Source: Nitrospirota bacterium
GTDB taxonomy: Bacteria; Nitrospirota; Thermodesulfovibrionia; UBA6902; DSMQ01
Assembly (NCBI GenBank): GCA_016212185.1
Contig: JACRGX010000052.1
Location: 1 to 32,917, forward strand
Direction of reading: 5' to 3'
DNA length: 32,917 nt
Position numbers and translations under genes: made by a program. Numbering within the stretch: the stretch's first letter is position 1; the number at the start of each line of letters is the position of its first letter. The notes under the pieces are model-generated. The model ran no database searches. It saw nothing but the letters and a program-made list of their open reading frames with translations, and was not told the DNA's origin. Shown here one piece after another: positions 14,877-21,944 of this stretch.

Positions 14877-16547
14877 ATGAGAAAAAACCTTATCCGTCTT
14901 GCTTTATGCCTTCTTTTAGTTTTCTCCTGCAATATAGTTTTTGCAAAAACCATCATCCTTGAGGGCAGGCTTGACAGCAGAATCAGTGTGACACAGCAGA
15001 TGGGTTTCAGCGTTGACAAACCGCTTAATAAATTTATGTTCAGGTTTGCCCTGCCTGCCGCATTTTCAAATAAAGTCGTCTCACAGGATACAAAAACGCC
15101 TGATGTCAGATTTGACCCTGAGCCTTCAAAGGTTGATGATGAGGTTGATCCATTCGGCAACCGTTTTAAGTCAGTCACTTGGAATAACATTAACAAAGAT
15201 GTGCGGGTCAATATAAACTTTGAGACGCACATAAAATCAGAACTCGCTGCAATGGAAAGCAAGGCGGCCTTCCCTTTAAAATCAATTCCCCAGAGTGAAG
15301 CAGTTTATCTTAAATCCACAAGGATGGTTCAGAGCGACAGCGCTGAAATAACGGCTTTGGCAAAAGAACTAATTTCAAAGGCATCTACAGAATACGAGGC
15401 TGTCACTGCTATTTTAAACCATGTCTCAGACAATGTTAAATATACCTACAATCCGCCTCAGTATGATGCGCTTTACACAATGAAGACAAAATCAGGCAAC
15501 TGTCAGAATTATGCGCATATGAGCATAGCGCTCCTGAGGGCAGCCGGAATTCCTGCAAGGATTGTGGGGGGCATCAGCCTCAAACAGTCTTGGAAAATTC
15601 CGCTTGACGCCGATAATTATCTCGTGCAGAGCATCGGGCAAGGCGGGCATGCATGGATGGAGATCTACTTTCCTGACTTAGGCTGGCTGTCTTACGACCC
15701 CCAGCAGTCAAAGCAGTTTACTTCTTCACGGCACATCAAACAAACTCACGGGCTTGACTCCAATGACATAAATGATTCATGGAAGGCGTCTCCTTACCTG
15801 CCTGAGTATGATGAAAATATTGATGCAAAATTTTTAGCCGATGCAATTTCACTTACGCCGAAATTTTCCGACAGCGCTCCGAGAGCATATCTTTTCAGCA
15901 ATAACTTGATTGCAAAGGCTGCGGCTCCGAAGGTTGAAGAAAAGCCGATACCGGCGGCAGAGGAAAAGCCCGCGCCCCCTGCTGTATCAAAACCGCCCGT
16001 GCCTGTTTTGCCGAAGGAGAAGAATCTGGAATTTGGCAACATGCAATTCCCAAATCTTGTTGATTTATATCAGGTCATAGGTGACAGGGGTGTAAGGATT
16101 ATGGATAAAGAAACCGCTGAATACGTGACGTCTAAATATATTTATGCGCAGGCGTTTGATATTGACGAGAAACTCCAGATTAATGAGGTTTCCTTAGCCA
16201 TGAGGAAATTCGGAGGAGACGGCACGGTTTACATTGACCTCGTATCTGACGACAATACCAGACCGAGCCTCAAAGGCATAAGGTCACAGCCCATGTTTCT
16301 TGATAACATCAAAAAAAGACGCGGCTACTATTGGGTGGATTTTCACTTCCCTGATAAAGTGGCCTTGGAAAAAGGCAGGTACTGGATTGTGTTCAGGCAT
16401 TCAGGGGAAGCGATAATGAACTGGTTTTACATCCCGGGGAATCCTTTCGGCGACAGCGATGACACCCGTTCAACCTTAAAAGGCTACAAATGGGAAGACA
16501 TACAGAATTATGATTTTGTATTTAAGGTAAAGGTAGAGAGGCTGTAA
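14877..16547 (+). CDS. Periplasmic transglutaminase-like protein
   Basis: The ATG at 14877 is chosen because the following residues form a signal peptide (about 1-23); an in-frame upstream ATG at 14817 lies inside the preceding gene. The 556-residue protein has a transglutaminase-like/cysteine-protease core with the triad Cys209 (SGNCQNYAHM), His258 (GGHAWMEIY) and Asp274 (WLSYDPQQS). A Pro/Ala/Glu-rich linker (about 345-385) precedes a C-terminal beta-sandwich ending FVFKVKVERL. Such proteins process or crosslink proteins in the periplasm or act as scaffolds. Its 3' end (16479-16547) recurs in decayed form after the next gene. Confidence 0.78.
   Translation: MRKNLIRLALCLLLVFSCNIVFAKTIILEGRLDSRISVTQQMGFSVDKPLNKFMFRFALPAAFSNKVVSQDTKTPDVRFDPEPSKVDDEVDPFGNRFKSVTWNNINKDVRVNINFETHIKSELAAMESKAAFPLKSIPQSEAVYLKSTRMVQSDSAEITALAKELISKASTEYEAVTAILNHVSDNVKYTYNPPQYDALYTMKTKSGNCQNYAHMSIALLRAAGIPARIVGGISLKQSWKIPLDADNYLVQSIGQGGHAWMEIYFPDLGWLSYDPQQSKQFTSSRHIKQTHGLDSNDINDSWKASPYLPEYDENIDAKFLADAISLTPKFSDSAPRAYLFSNNLIAKAAAPKVEEKPIPAAEEKPAPPAVSKPPVPVLPKEKNLEFGNMQFPNLVDLYQVIGDRGVRIMDKETAEYVTSKYIYAQAFDIDEKLQINEVSLAMRKFGGDGTVYIDLVSDDNTRPSLKGIRSQPMFLDNIKKRRGYYWVDFHFPDKVALEKGRYWIVFRHSGEAIMNWFYIPGNPFGDSDDTRSTLKGYKWEDIQNYDFVFKVKVERL
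16479..16547 (+). repeat. Transglutaminase-gene 3' end, intact copy of a direct repeat
   Basis: This segment matches 17947-18015 without gaps at an offset of 1468. From 16482 to the stop there are 8 differences in 66 bases, all transitions. The intact copy encodes the last 22 or so residues of the transglutaminase-like protein. Confidence 0.85.
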
Positions 16548-16567
16548 GCCAAAAGTGGAATCAATTA

Positions 16568-16596
16568 TTGACTTATTCACATCAATATAGTAATAT
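16568..16596 (+). promoter_or_regulatory. Sigma70-type promoter for the AAA_14 ATPase gene
   Basis: TTGACT (16568-16573), a 17-base spacer and TAATAT (16591-16596) lie in a very AT-rich stretch 62 bases before the ATPase start. The gene therefore appears to have its own promoter rather than relying on the envelope cluster. Confidence 0.55.
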
Positions 16597-16657
16597 TATT
16601 AAATAATTTTACTACATATACCTCAAAATTATTAAGGAGCAGGCGATAATAGAAAAA

Positions 16658-17947
16658 ATGAACCTATATCCAAGAAAGATACTACGGGAAATAAAAAAAT
16701 ACCTTTATGAGCCTGGCATAATAGTGCTTGTTGGTGCAAGGCAGGTTGGGAAAACATCAATACTTCATCTGGTTATTGAGGAGTTAAATAAACAAAAAGC
16801 AAACAAAAAACACGTGCATTATTTTGACCTTGAAGATTTCACAATACTTGAAATTCTGAATAAGGGGATAAAAGAGTTCATTGGTTTATTAAAGGCATCA
16901 GGGGCAGACATTGAGAAACAGAATTATATTTTTATTGATGAAATTCAGTACATGCAAAATCCTGCAAACTTTTTAAAATTGCTTAATGACAAACACAAGA
17001 ATCTTAAACTGATTGTTTCAGGTTCATCTACACTTGAAATAAGGCGGAAATTTAAAGACTCCCTTGCAGGACGGAAGGTAGTGTTTGAGGTTTATCCCCT
17101 TGACTTCTACGAATTTCTAATATTTAAAAATGAAAAAAAACTCGCTGATGCTGTATTAAAAAGCAATATACGGCACTTTAAACCGGGTGATAAAATTGAA
17201 GAACTTCCTGCCAAATATTTCGCTTCTGAACTGGCGGGGTATTTTAGAGAATACGTAGTATTTGGCGGATACCCGAAGATTGCCCTTGAGGCAGAGCAGG
17301 AAAAGAAGGTGGCATATCTAATGGACATTTATAATTCTTATATAAAAAAGGACATAAAAGATATTATGAGGATTGATAATATCACGGCATTCAATAATCT
17401 TATTAAAGCCCTTTCATTACAGACGGGGGGGATGATAAACATTTCAGAACTGTGTACTACGGTAAAGATTGCGAGAGATACCCTTGAGAGGTATCTTTTC
17501 TTACTTGAAAACACCTTTGTTATAAAAACTATTACGCCTTTTTCAAATAATCCAAGGAAAGAAATCAGCAAGATGAAAAAAATCTATTTTGTGGATACCG
17601 GCCTTAGGAATATTGTAGTTAAAAATTTTCATGACCTTGAAAGCAGAACCGATTCAGGGGGGCTTCTTGAAAACACTGTATGCGGTAATATAATGAAAAA
17701 CCTCCCGCCGCTTTCTGAACTTCACTTCTGGAGAACGCTTTCAAAAAACGAGGTTGATTTTGTACTTGTTGAAGATAATAAGCCAAAAGCAATAGAGGTC
17801 AAGAATTTCTCTTTCAAATCACCGCGTGTACCGACCGGGATAAGGCACTTTGAGAAAGATTATCAAACTGATATATCATTTGTGTTGAATAAGGATTTTT
17901 GGGGGGAATATAACAATGTGTATTTTTCCCCTGTGTGGCTGTGTTGA
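16658..17947 (+). CDS. AAA_14/DUF4143 ATPase
   Basis: The 429-residue protein has Walker A GARQVGKTS (26-34), Walker B IFIDEIQYM (91-99) and a sensor-like SGSS (121-124), as in AAA_14 ATPases. The C-terminal DUF4143 part includes a winged-helix-like segment (MINISELCTTVKIARDTLER) and a PD-(D/E)XK-like signature (EVDFVLVEDNKPKAIEVKNF). Function is unknown; members are common, patchily distributed and often horizontally acquired. AAGGAG lies 18 bases before the ATG, an unusually long spacing. An in-frame ATA at 16646 would be better placed but initiation there would be exceptional. The gene lies exactly between two copies of the transglutaminase 3' end, and its TGA stop touches the second copy. 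Confidence 0.85.
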   Translation: MNLYPRKILREIKKYLYEPGIIVLVGARQVGKTSILHLVIEELNKQKANKKHVHYFDLEDFTILEILNKGIKEFIGLLKASGADIEKQNYIFIDEIQYMQNPANFLKLLNDKHKNLKLIVSGSSTLEIRRKFKDSLAGRKVVFEVYPLDFYEFLIFKNEKKLADAVLKSNIRHFKPGDKIEELPAKYFASELAGYFREYVVFGGYPKIALEAEQEKKVAYLMDIYNSYIKKDIKDIMRIDNITAFNNLIKALSLQTGGMINISELCTTVKIARDTLERYLFLLENTFVIKTITPFSNNPRKEISKMKKIYFVDTGLRNIVVKNFHDLESRTDSGGLLENTVCGNIMKNLPPLSELHFWRTLSKNEVDFVLVEDNKPKAIEVKNFSFKSPRVPTGIRHFEKDYQTDISFVLNKDFWGEYNNVYFSPVWLC

Positions 17948-18015
17948 AAGGCTGCAAATAGGAAGACATACAGAATTATGATTTTGTATTTAAGATGAAA
18001 GCGGAGAGACTGTAA
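17948..18015 (+). pseudogene. Decayed copy of the transglutaminase-gene 3' end
   Basis: Starting directly after the ATPase stop, this aligns without gaps to the last 66 or so bases of the transglutaminase gene. In the same frame it reads GCK, stop, EDIQNYDFVFKMKAERL and ends in TAA at 18013-18015. One change creates an internal TAG (about 17959-17961). All 8 differences are transitions, and the coding changes after the stop are conservative (V to M, V to A). It is too short to be functional. It is either a target duplication left by insertion of the ATPase gene or the tail of a lost tandem paralog. Confidence 0.8.
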
Positions 18016-18027
18016 CTCCAACCTGCG

Positions 18028-18191
18028 GCATGGAGGCAAGGGGCAGAAAAAGCTGTTAGAGCAATACGTTAAAACATGTCATACGGCAAATGAAAAATGT
18101 ACAATTTATCTATTATAAACTTTTACCGCATGACATCTCAATAATAACTCATTGCATTTCTAAGAGATTTTTATGTCCCTTGCCTCCATGC
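18028..18191 (+). ncRNA. Two-stem dispersed element, copy A
   Basis: The outer stem is perfect over 15 bp (GCATGGAGGCAAGGG at 18028-18042 with its complement at 18177-18191) and continues imperfectly through AAAAAGCTGTTAGA. The inner stem pairs ATGTCATACGG (18076-18086) with CCGCATGACAT (18126-18136) around a 39-base loop. It shares order and motifs with copies B, C and D but is the most diverged (GCAATACG instead of GCAACACC). Whether it acts as RNA or as a mobile DNA repeat is unknown. Confidence 0.6.
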
Positions 18192-18202
18192 TTATTTGGA
18201 TA

Positions 18203-18377
18203 AAGCGTGAATAGGTAGCCGAAAAAGTTTTAGAGCAACACCCCTGCTGTCATGTTGCCTTTTAGTGTTTAGTCCTTCACGTAACGCCTTGAATTTTTGC
18301 AACATGACATTTAATAATTTTTGCCTGCCAGCAGGCAGGTTGCGTTCTAAAAATTTTAAGGGTATCTGTTCACGCTT
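18203..18377 (+). ncRNA. Two-stem dispersed element, copy B
   Basis: The outer stem pairs AAGCGTGAATAGGTAGCC (18203-18220) with 18360-18377; 17 of 18 positions pair if G-U is allowed. AGTTTTAGAGCAACACC follows, whose GCAAC pairs with GTTGC on the right arm. The inner stem TGTCATGTTGC (18248-18258) pairs perfectly with 18299-18309 around a 40-base loop. A small extra hairpin (CCTGCCAGCAGGCAGG, near 18323) is inserted in the right arm. Copy B begins 12 bases after copy A ends, in the same orientation. Confidence 0.65.
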
Positions 18378-18399
18378 CGTTTCAGCGTTTATTTTTTTC

Positions 18400-18969
18400 T
18401 CACCCGTGCGGCTTTGCAAGTATCTCAAGCACCTTCAGCTTTAGAAACCTCTTTGATGCTGCGGAGCGGATAACCATTACGGTATCAGCGCCTCGTGTCG
18501 TGCCTGCCGCCGCAATTACCTCCTCACCTTCAGGGATAAGACCGGCATCAGCCGCCATCATCACCATCTCACAGCATACCTTTGCCCCTTCGCCAAACCT
18601 CCTCAAAGTCTGCGCAATAAGAAGCGTCGGATAAACCCCGCTGAATTGCACTGCCAGGGCAGTCTCAAGGCTGTGGGTCAGTATTGTACCGGTATATATT
18701 TTTGCGCCAAGTGACTGGATTTTTTCTTTTACTGCATCAGATATCTCAGAATGATTCGGCTCTTTAAATCCGTGCGAATGTGTCACAACCACCAGATTTA
18801 CGCCGCTGTCTTTTAACATCTCTGCAAACATCTGCCCTGTATCGCCGGAAGTCGTGGCAACAACCACATGTCTGAAAGCAGAATCCTTTACTGCGCCCCT
18901 TACAATATCAGCGCACTGCACAGTATTTTCAGGCCCTGCCTTTTCAAAATAAGTGACGGTCTTTTGCAT
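18400..18969 (-). CDS. Stand-alone pyruvate kinase alpha/beta (C-terminal) domain protein
   Basis: The 189-residue protein starts at an ATG preceded by AAGGAGG. It matches the C-terminal allosteric domain of pyruvate kinase with no catalytic barrel: HVVVATTSGDTGQMFAEML, VVVTHSHGF, a central IQSLGAKIYTGTILTHSLE and a final EEVIAAAGTTRGADTVMVI. Stand-alone versions are conserved hypotheticals in several bacteria and archaea. A ligand-binding role is plausible but unproven. The gene is isolated, lying between repeat elements B and C on the opposite strand from its neighbours. Confidence 0.8.
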   Translation of the reverse strand: MQKTVTYFEKAGPENTVQCADIVRGAVKDSAFRHVVVATTSGDTGQMFAEMLKDSGVNLVVVTHSHGFKEPNHSEISDAVKEKIQSLGAKIYTGTILTHSLETALAVQFSGVYPTLLIAQTLRRFGEGAKVCCEMVMMAADAGLIPEGEEVIAAAGTTRGADTVMVIRSAASKRFLKLKVLEILAKPHG

Positions 18970-19005
18970 ATCATTATCCTCCTTAAAACACTTCTTGTTA
19001 GCAAA

Positions 19006-19162
19006 CTTAAGGCATATATGCCCTCAAAACTTTAAGAAAACAACAGTGATTATTATCTGTCATGCTGCAAAAAGTTTTAAGTATTTGCTTCTAAATTATT
19101 TGTAAAAGGCAGCATGACGCAAAGGTGTTGCCTTAAAGTTTTTCACGCACATATGCCTTAAG
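19006..19162 (-). ncRNA. Two-stem dispersed element, copy C (reverse orientation)
   Basis: Read on the minus strand, it starts CTTAAGGCATATGTGC (from 19162), followed by AAACTTTAAGGCAACACC. Its other end, 19006-19036, is complementary over about 26 of 31 positions. The inner stem is GTCATGCTGC/GCAGCATGAC (19109-19118 with 19059-19068). Relative to copies B and D it carries a T-to-C change matched by an A-to-G change on the other arm, around a 40-base loop. It lies upstream of the pyruvate-kinase-domain gene and upstream of the fluoride riboswitch promoter. Confidence 0.65.
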
Positions 19163-19233
19163 CTAATTCCTTCATAGGATATTTTAACCATTTCGGAAAT
19201 TCTATCAAGAAAAATTTTGCAGGCAGTTTCTTG

Positions 19234-19263
19234 TTGACTAATAAAAGTTTATTCTGCTATGCT
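19234..19263 (+). promoter_or_regulatory. Promoter for the fluoride riboswitch transcript
   Basis: TTGACT (19234-19239) and TATGCT (19258-19263) are separated by 18 bases. This places the transcription start near the first bases of the riboswitch aptamer at about 19268, as expected for a short leader RNA. Confidence 0.55.
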
Positions 19264-19267
19264 TTGG

Positions 19268-19327
19268 ACAGGCGATGGAGTTCGCTATTGACCGTCTCAA
19301 AGTTCCGGGACTGATGACTCCTACTTT
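19268..19327 (+). promoter_or_regulatory. Fluoride riboswitch (crcB motif)
   Basis: The conserved parts of the crcB motif appear in order: GGCGATGGAGTTCGCT (19271-19286), a GACCG junction, a short hairpin GTCTC...GGGAC, and CTGATGACTCCTAC (19311-19324). The GGAGT loop (19277-19281) can pair with ACTCC (19317-19321), forming the characteristic pseudoknot. Fluoride riboswitches turn on fluoride exporters and protective genes, and cation:proton antiporters are among known regulated genes. It lies directly upstream of such an antiporter. Confidence 0.88.
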
Positions 19328-19362
19328 ATTGGTAAACTTTACTGATAAGGCAGGAGTTTTTT
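19317..19362 (+). terminator. Riboswitch-controlled intrinsic terminator
   Basis: ACTCCTaCTTTAT pairs with ATAAGGcAGGAGT, followed by six T residues (19357-19362). The left arm reuses the ACTCC strand of the aptamer pseudoknot, so fluoride-bound aptamer and terminator are mutually exclusive. This is a transcriptional ON switch. The antiporter ATG follows about 20 bases later. Confidence 0.8.
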
Positions 19363-19382
19363 AGTTTCATGGAGGGTAACAT

Positions 19383-20564
19383 ATGGCAATAAGTTTTGCG
19401 CTCATCATACTTTTGGGGCTGTTTTCCGATTATCTGTTTAAGAGGCTGCGCCTTCCCGGGCTTATCGGGATGCTCCTTGCCGGCATATTTTTAGGGCCTT
19501 ATGTATTTAATGTTATTGACCCCGCCCTGATAACAGTATCCGCGGATTTCAGGATGCTGGCCCTCGTAGTCATTCTCCTCAGGGCTGGATTTGCCGTAAA
19601 AAGAGATACTCTTAACAAAGTGGGCAGGCGTGCTGTAATAATGGGGTTCACGCCTGCCGTGTTTGAGGGCGCGGTGATTGCCCTTACAGCACCGATATTT
19701 TTCAGCATAAGTTTTTTTGAAGCCGCCCTGTTAGGCTCTGTCATTGCCGCCGTCTCACCGGCAGTCGTAGTGCCTTCAATGCTGAAATTTATTGAGGACC
19801 ACCGCGGGACAAAAAAAGGCATCCCAACATTACTGCTCGCATCCTCGTCTTTGGACAATGTATTCGTGATAGTAATATTTTCAGCGCTCATCGGCATATA
19901 CGAGGGGGAAAATACAAACATTTTTTTAAAACTTTTAGAAATACCGGTTTCCGTCGCTGTGGGCATTATCACCGGGGCTGTAATCGGATTTGCATTGTAT
20001 AAACTTTTTGAAATATATAAGCCGAGGGCCACCAAAAAAACTTTGATTGTCATAGGAACCGCAGTACTACTCACCTGGCTTGAAAAAATCCTTAGACCTT
20101 TTGCACCGCTTTCAGCGATTTCCGGCATCATAGCAATAGGATTTATCATGCTTGAAAAATCCGAGCCCATCGCCCATGTGATATCCCTGAAACTCGGCAA
20201 GATATGGGTGTTTGCAGAAATACTTCTCTTCGTCATGGCCGGCGCACAGGTTGATATTAATACGGCATTGGAAGCAGGCCTGGCAGGCGCCGCGGTCATA
20301 CTTTTGGGTTTACTGGCAAGGAGCGCCGGCACATATGTATCCCTCATAAAGAGCGGCTTAAATTCAAAAGAGAAGTTATTCTGTATTGTCTCATATATTC
20401 CAAAGGCAACGGTGCAGGCGGCAGTCGGCGCCGTGCCTCTTTCCATCGGGGTTAAATCAGGCGGTATAATCCTTGCCGTTGCAGTCTTATCAATTATTTT
20501 TACCGCACCGCTCGGCGCCATCGGGATGAATATTGCGGGAGAAAAGATATTCGGGAAAGATTAG
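19383..20564 (+). CDS. Cation:proton antiporter (CPA family), fluoride-regulated
   Basis: The ATG follows GGAGGG by 7 bases. The 393-residue protein is hydrophobic throughout with about 11-12 membrane segments and the NhaP/CPA layout: YLFKRLRLPGLIGMLLAGIFLGP near the N terminus, then an LRAGFAVKRDTL loop, AAVSPAVVVPSML and LLASSSLDNVFVIV in the core. It probably exchanges Na+ or another cation (or fluoride-linked ions) for protons across the inner membrane. Riboswitch control suggests a role in fluoride resistance or in the pH and ion stress it causes. There is no cytoplasmic TrkA-type regulatory domain. The MFS gene 23 bases downstream is probably on the same transcript. Confidence 0.85.
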   Translation: MAISFALIILLGLFSDYLFKRLRLPGLIGMLLAGIFLGPYVFNVIDPALITVSADFRMLALVVILLRAGFAVKRDTLNKVGRRAVIMGFTPAVFEGAVIALTAPIFFSISFFEAALLGSVIAAVSPAVVVPSMLKFIEDHRGTKKGIPTLLLASSSLDNVFVIVIFSALIGIYEGENTNIFLKLLEIPVSVAVGIITGAVIGFALYKLFEIYKPRATKKTLIVIGTAVLLTWLEKILRPFAPLSAISGIIAIGFIMLEKSEPIAHVISLKLGKIWVFAEILLFVMAGAQVDINTALEAGLAGAAVILLGLLARSAGTYVSLIKSGLNSKEKLFCIVSYIPKATVQAAVGAVPLSIGVKSGGIILAVAVLSIIFTAPLGAIGMNIAGEKIFGKD

Positions 20565-20587
20565 TTTAGATTAGCAAAAGACTTCAT

Positions 20588-21838
20588 ATGGACACTGACA
20601 GAAAAATCATAGGACTGCACAGAAATGTGTTTTTCGCAGGACTCGTGAGCTTTTTCATGGACCTGAGCTCTGAGATGATATATCCCCTTGTCCCGATTTT
20701 TCTGAGCACTGTTTTAGGCGTCAATAAATCCGTAATCGGGCTTATTGAAGGAATCGCAGAAAGCACGGCAAGTCTTTTAAAGGTTTTCTCCGGATGGCTT
20801 TCAGACAGAATGGGCAAAAGAAAAGCCCTCATGATTGCAGGCTATGGGATTTCCGCATTAAGCAGACCCATAGTAGCGTTTTCAACCCTGTGGGGGCATG
20901 TGCTTGCATTCCGCTTTGTAGACAGGTTTGGCAAAGGTATAAGAGGCGCTCCGCGTGATGCAGTAATCGCTGAATCAACACCCATGACTGAGCTCGGGCG
21001 TTCATTCGGATTCCATAGGAGTATGGATACACTCGGCGCAGTTATAGGACCTGCAATGGCATTTCTCATCCTTTCCATTTTCACGGGAAACTTCAGGCTT
21101 GTCTTCTGGCTTTCAATGATACCGGCGATAATTGCGGTTTTGGTTATTGTCTTTTTGATTAAGGAAAAGGGTCAAGGATCCCAAGTGTCAGTGAAAAGTG
21201 ACAGTGTCGGCAAAGAAAAACTGACACTAAAAACTGACACTAACTTGAATCCTGGAACCCTTGAACCCTTGAACCCTCATTCTTTTGACTGGCGGTTTAA
21301 ACTTTTTGTCGCCGTCGCAACCCTGTTCGCCCTCGGCAATTCAAGCGATGTATTTCTGATTCTGAGAGCGGCAAATCTCGGCATTGAAGAGACTCAGATA
21401 CCAATACTCTATCTTTCATTTAATCTCATCTACTCGCTTACCTCAGTGCCTGCCGGAATTTTCTCAGACAAGTTCGGAAAAAAGCGGGTCATACTTTTGG
21501 GTTTTATATTGTTCGGATTTGTTTATTATGGATTTACCGGGGCATCTCAGCAATGGCATATCTGGGCATTGTTTATGCTTTACGGTATATTCATGGGGCT
21601 TACCGAAGGCGTGCAAAAGGCATTCATCGGGACTATCATTCCGCAGAATATGAAGGCAACCGGCTACGGGATTTTTAACACCTTCACAGGGCTTGCAATG
21701 CTCCCTGCAAGCATCATAGGCGGATGGCTCTGGGATAACATCTCCCCTTCCGCAACTTTTTACTTCGGAGCGGTAACCGCAAGCGCAGCAACCCTGCTGT
21801 TCATAATATTGATCGGACTTGTAAAAACAAAGGGCTGA
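20588..21838 (+). CDS. MFS transporter with an in-frame repeat insert
   Basis: The 416-residue protein has 12 predicted membrane segments and MFS loop motifs: SGWLSDRMGKRKALMIAGY between helices 2 and 3, DRFGKGIRGAPRDA after helix 4, and GIFSDKFGKKRVI in the second half. The substrate is unknown. It starts 23 bases after the antiporter stop and is probably coregulated by fluoride. Residues about 195-231, in the cytoplasmic loop between the two six-helix halves, are unlike the rest (GSQVSVKSDSVGKEK..., then LNPGTLEPLNP). They are encoded by short DNA repeats. The frame stays open, so the transporter is probably still functional. Confidence 0.85.
   Translation: MDTDRKIIGLHRNVFFAGLVSFFMDLSSEMIYPLVPIFLSTVLGVNKSVIGLIEGIAESTASLLKVFSGWLSDRMGKRKALMIAGYGISALSRPIVAFSTLWGHVLAFRFVDRFGKGIRGAPRDAVIAESTPMTELGRSFGFHRSMDTLGAVIGPAMAFLILSIFTGNFRLVFWLSMIPAIIAVLVIVFLIKEKGQGSQVSVKSDSVGKEKLTLKTDTNLNPGTLEPLNPHSFDWRFKLFVAVATLFALGNSSDVFLILRAANLGIEETQIPILYLSFNLIYSLTSVPAGIFSDKFGKKRVILLGFILFGFVYYGFTGASQQWHIWALFMLYGIFMGLTEGVQKAFIGTIIPQNMKATGYGIFNTFTGLAMLPASIIGGWLWDNISPSATFYFGAVTASAATLLFIILIGLVKTKG
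21172..21276. repeat. Repeat-derived insert inside the MFS gene
   Basis: AGTGTCAGT (21184-21192) has two complementary copies, ACTGACACT at 21220-21228 and 21233-21241. Four octamers follow: TTGAATCC, TGGAACCC, TTGAACCC, TTGAACCC (21245-21276). This repeat style otherwise appears between genes in the window, for example at 24399-24430. The insert keeps the reading frame. Confidence 0.75.
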
Positions 21839-21851
21839 AGAGTATTTTGTT

Positions 21852-21882
21852 GAATTAAAAAATGTATTGCATTTTTTAATTC
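21852..21882. terminator. AT-rich hairpin after the MFS gene
   Basis: GAATTAAAAAATG (21852-21864) pairs perfectly with CATTTTTTAATTC (21870-21882) around TATTG, 14 bases past the MFS stop. The stem is strong in length but lacks GC pairs, so it may be a weak bidirectional terminator or a repeat. About 35 bases further lies the small palindrome ATACGAACTTCGTAT. Confidence 0.4.
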
Positions 21883-21944
21883 AGCGTTGTATAAATGCAA
21901 TTAAGAACAGGTTTAAAATACGAACTTCGTATATTAAGTACTGC

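Noticed and set aside
19499-20521. 340-codon minus-strand frame opposite the antiporter gene
   Set aside because: It is a shadow of the strongly biased codon use of the real gene; the product is low-complexity and the plus-strand antiporter has a clear start, riboswitch and family motifs.
21915-21935. loxP-like palindrome ATACGAACTTCGTAT
   Set aside because: It has 7-bp arms with a 1-base centre rather than 13-bp arms around an 8-bp spacer, and no recombinase gene is present.
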